Source of the DNA: Spirochaetota bacterium
GTDB lineage: Bacteria; Spirochaetota; Leptospiria; Turneriellales; Turneriellaceae
Direction of reading: 5' to 3'
Assembly: GCA_029561505.1 (NCBI GenBank)
Contig: JAKQXK010000096.1
Location: forward strand, 1 to 7,238
Length of the DNA stretch: 7,238 nt
Part shown: positions 6,869 through 7,238 of the stretch, one piece after another
Numbering within the stretch: the stretch's first letter is position 1
Layout: each line of letters opens with the position of its first letter
The notes under the pieces: model-generated
Database searches by the model: none
Seen by the model: only the letters and a program-made list of their open reading frames with translations
Told to the model about the DNA's origin: nothing
Translations under genes and position numbers: made by a program

Positions 6869-6960
6869 CAAAAAGTGCTGCTCAGCGCTGGTTTGTAGCG
6901 GTCCGCGCCCCCGCAAAGCCTGCATGGGCAGCTGTTGGCCCAGGTTATGTCTCTTTTTTG
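6869..6960. other. Divergent intergenic stretch with weak hairpins
   Basis: This stretch links the leftward heat-shock promoter and the rightward rRNA-type promoter. It has a palindrome CAGCGCTG (6883-6890) and a hairpin TGGGC/GCCCA (6925-6929 and 6938-6942), with a T6 run at 6954-6959. The run lies 11 nt beyond the stem, too far for a standard terminator. I see no convincing gene. A 20-codon open frame from ATG at 6923 has no ribosome site. Confidence 0.4.
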
Positions 6961-6987
6961 CTGTCTCGCGACAAATAAACGTCTAAT
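6958..6987 (+). promoter_or_regulatory. Possible upstream (tandem) rRNA promoter
   Basis: TTGCTG (6958-6963) and TCTAAT (6982-6987, 5 of 6 with TATAAT) are 18 nt apart. Tandem promoters are common before rRNA operons. The -35 match is poor (3 of 6), so this is tentative. Confidence 0.3.
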
Positions 6988-7018
6988 TGTTTGACGCTCT
7001 GTTGAGCGTTCATAAACT
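6971..7018 (+). promoter_or_regulatory. Predicted rRNA operon promoter with AT-rich upstream element
   Basis: TTGACG (6991-6996, 5 of 6) and TAAACT (7013-7018, 4 of 6) are separated by 16 nt, the short spacing typical of rRNA promoters. The 20 nt before the -35 box (6971-6990) are AT-rich and could serve as an UP element. Transcription would start near 7024-7026. A perfect inverted repeat, ACGCTC-TGTT-GAGCGT (6994-7009), occupies the -35/spacer region. Confidence 0.62.
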
Positions 7019-7088
7019 GGCTCTCCGCTAACGACGCCTCGGGCGTCTCTGGCGAACCTTCAGAAGCGTTTGGCGCCGCTGAATGATC

Positions 7089-7100
7089 TGTTCTTTGACA
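7089..7100 (+). promoter_or_regulatory. boxA antitermination site
   Basis: TGTTCTTTGACA agrees with the E. coli rRNA boxA TGCTCTTTAACA at 10 of 12 positions and is close to the TGTTCTTTGA form seen before rRNA genes in many phyla. boxA RNA binds NusB/NusE (S10) and keeps Rho from stopping untranslated rRNA transcripts. It lies about 65 nt after the predicted start. Confidence 0.75.
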
Positions 7101-7131
7101 GACGGATAATGAATAGAAAATTGTTATGAAG

Positions 7132-7159
7132 CTTGAAGTTGTAGCAATACAACAGCAAG
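7132..7159 (+). other. Leader stem-loop with GNRA tetraloop
   Basis: GTTGTA-GCAA-TACAAC (7138-7153) is a perfect 6-bp stem closed by a GCAA tetraloop. It is extended after a 2x2 internal loop by CTTG/CAAG (7132-7135 and 7156-7159). GNRA loops are stable and favour a real RNA fold. It may serve antitermination or rRNA maturation. Confidence 0.55.
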
Positions 7160-7196
7160 GACTTCGTAAATTTCTTTAAGAACCTTGAGCAAAAGT

Positions 7197-7219
7197 CGTG
7201 CCGAACTTGATTCGGTACG
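7197..7219 (+). other. 9-bp hairpin close to the presumed rRNA 5' end
   Basis: CGTGCCGAA (7197-7205) pairs with TTCGGTACG (7211-7219) across the loop CTTGA, with one G-U pair. There is no T-run after it, so it is not a terminator. It is probably a folded part of the rRNA precursor next to the processing site. Confidence 0.5.
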
Positions 7220-7238
7220 CAAAGAATAAAAGAACAAC

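Larger units (their letters stand above)
7019..7238 (+). ncRNA. Probable rRNA precursor leader (mature rRNA begins beyond the window)
   Basis: No coding frame fits here. The stretch contains, in order, a GACGCC-TCG-GGCGTC hairpin (7033-7047), a boxA-like site (7089-7100), a GNRA-capped stem-loop (7132-7159) and a 9-bp hairpin (7197-7219), then an A-rich tail. A strong promoter, boxA and about 140 further nt of structured non-coding RNA is the usual layout of a bacterial rRNA leader. The gene is probably 16S, but a separately transcribed 23S is possible because Leptospira rRNA genes are scattered. No mature rRNA sequence is present in the window. Confidence 0.65.

Noticed and set aside
6919..6959. 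Plus-strand intrinsic terminator (CCTG/CAGG hairpin plus T6)
   Set aside because: The T-run is separated from the stem by about 9-11 nt and no plus-strand gene ends nearby.
6923..6985. Twenty-codon open frame in the divergent intergenic region
   Set aside because: No ribosome binding site or conservation evidence; it crosses the likely promoter elements.

Overview
The window looks like chromosomal DNA of a spirochaete of the Leptospiraceae/Leptospirales type, with mid-range GC (possibly Turneriella- or Leptonema-like). The evidence is the gene order hrcA-grpE-dnaK-dnaJ, which is the order known for the Leptospira heat-shock operon. The DnaK also carries the long nucleotide-domain insertion seen in Gram-negative bacteria, and an MocA-type sugar-nucleotide oxidoreductase resembling lipid A enzymes is attached to the operon. 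The taxon is an inference from layout and protein features, not from a search.

Layout. Positions 1-815 (+ strand) hold the C-terminal end of an acyl-CoA dehydrogenase and a small predicted lipoprotein whose start codon overlaps the dehydrogenase stop codon. Positions 816-908 separate two convergent transcription units and contain three tandem copies of CCTCCGTG plus small palindromes. Positions 909-6782 (- strand) are one operon, read right to left: hrcA (repressor), grpE (nucleotide exchange factor), dnaK (Hsp70), dnaJ (Hsp40), then a Gfo/Idh/MocA oxidoreductase 8 nt after dnaJ. Positions 6783-7238 have no protein gene. They contain the heat-shock promoter with a CIRCE operator pointing left, and pointing right a probable rRNA promoter, a boxA antitermination site and a structured leader that runs off the window edge. 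An rRNA gene probably starts just beyond 7238.

How it works together. HrcA should bind the CIRCE inverted repeat, which overlaps the expected transcription start of its own operon, and repress it. Heat or GroEL limitation inactivates HrcA and releases DnaK/DnaJ/GrpE synthesis. Between dnaK and dnaJ lies a strong intrinsic-terminator-like hairpin (11-bp stem, UUUUUU). It probably lets only part of the transcripts continue, giving more DnaK than DnaJ and oxidoreductase. The last gene may be a GnnA-type UDP-GlcNAc 3-dehydrogenase of lipid A synthesis, which would couple envelope chemistry to the heat-shock operon.

Most of the window is a well-known system. The less ordinary parts are the dnaK-dnaJ attenuator, the extra oxidoreductase in the operon, the HrcA C-terminal extension, the CTCCGTG repeat cluster, and the rRNA promoter region with its internal inverted repeat.
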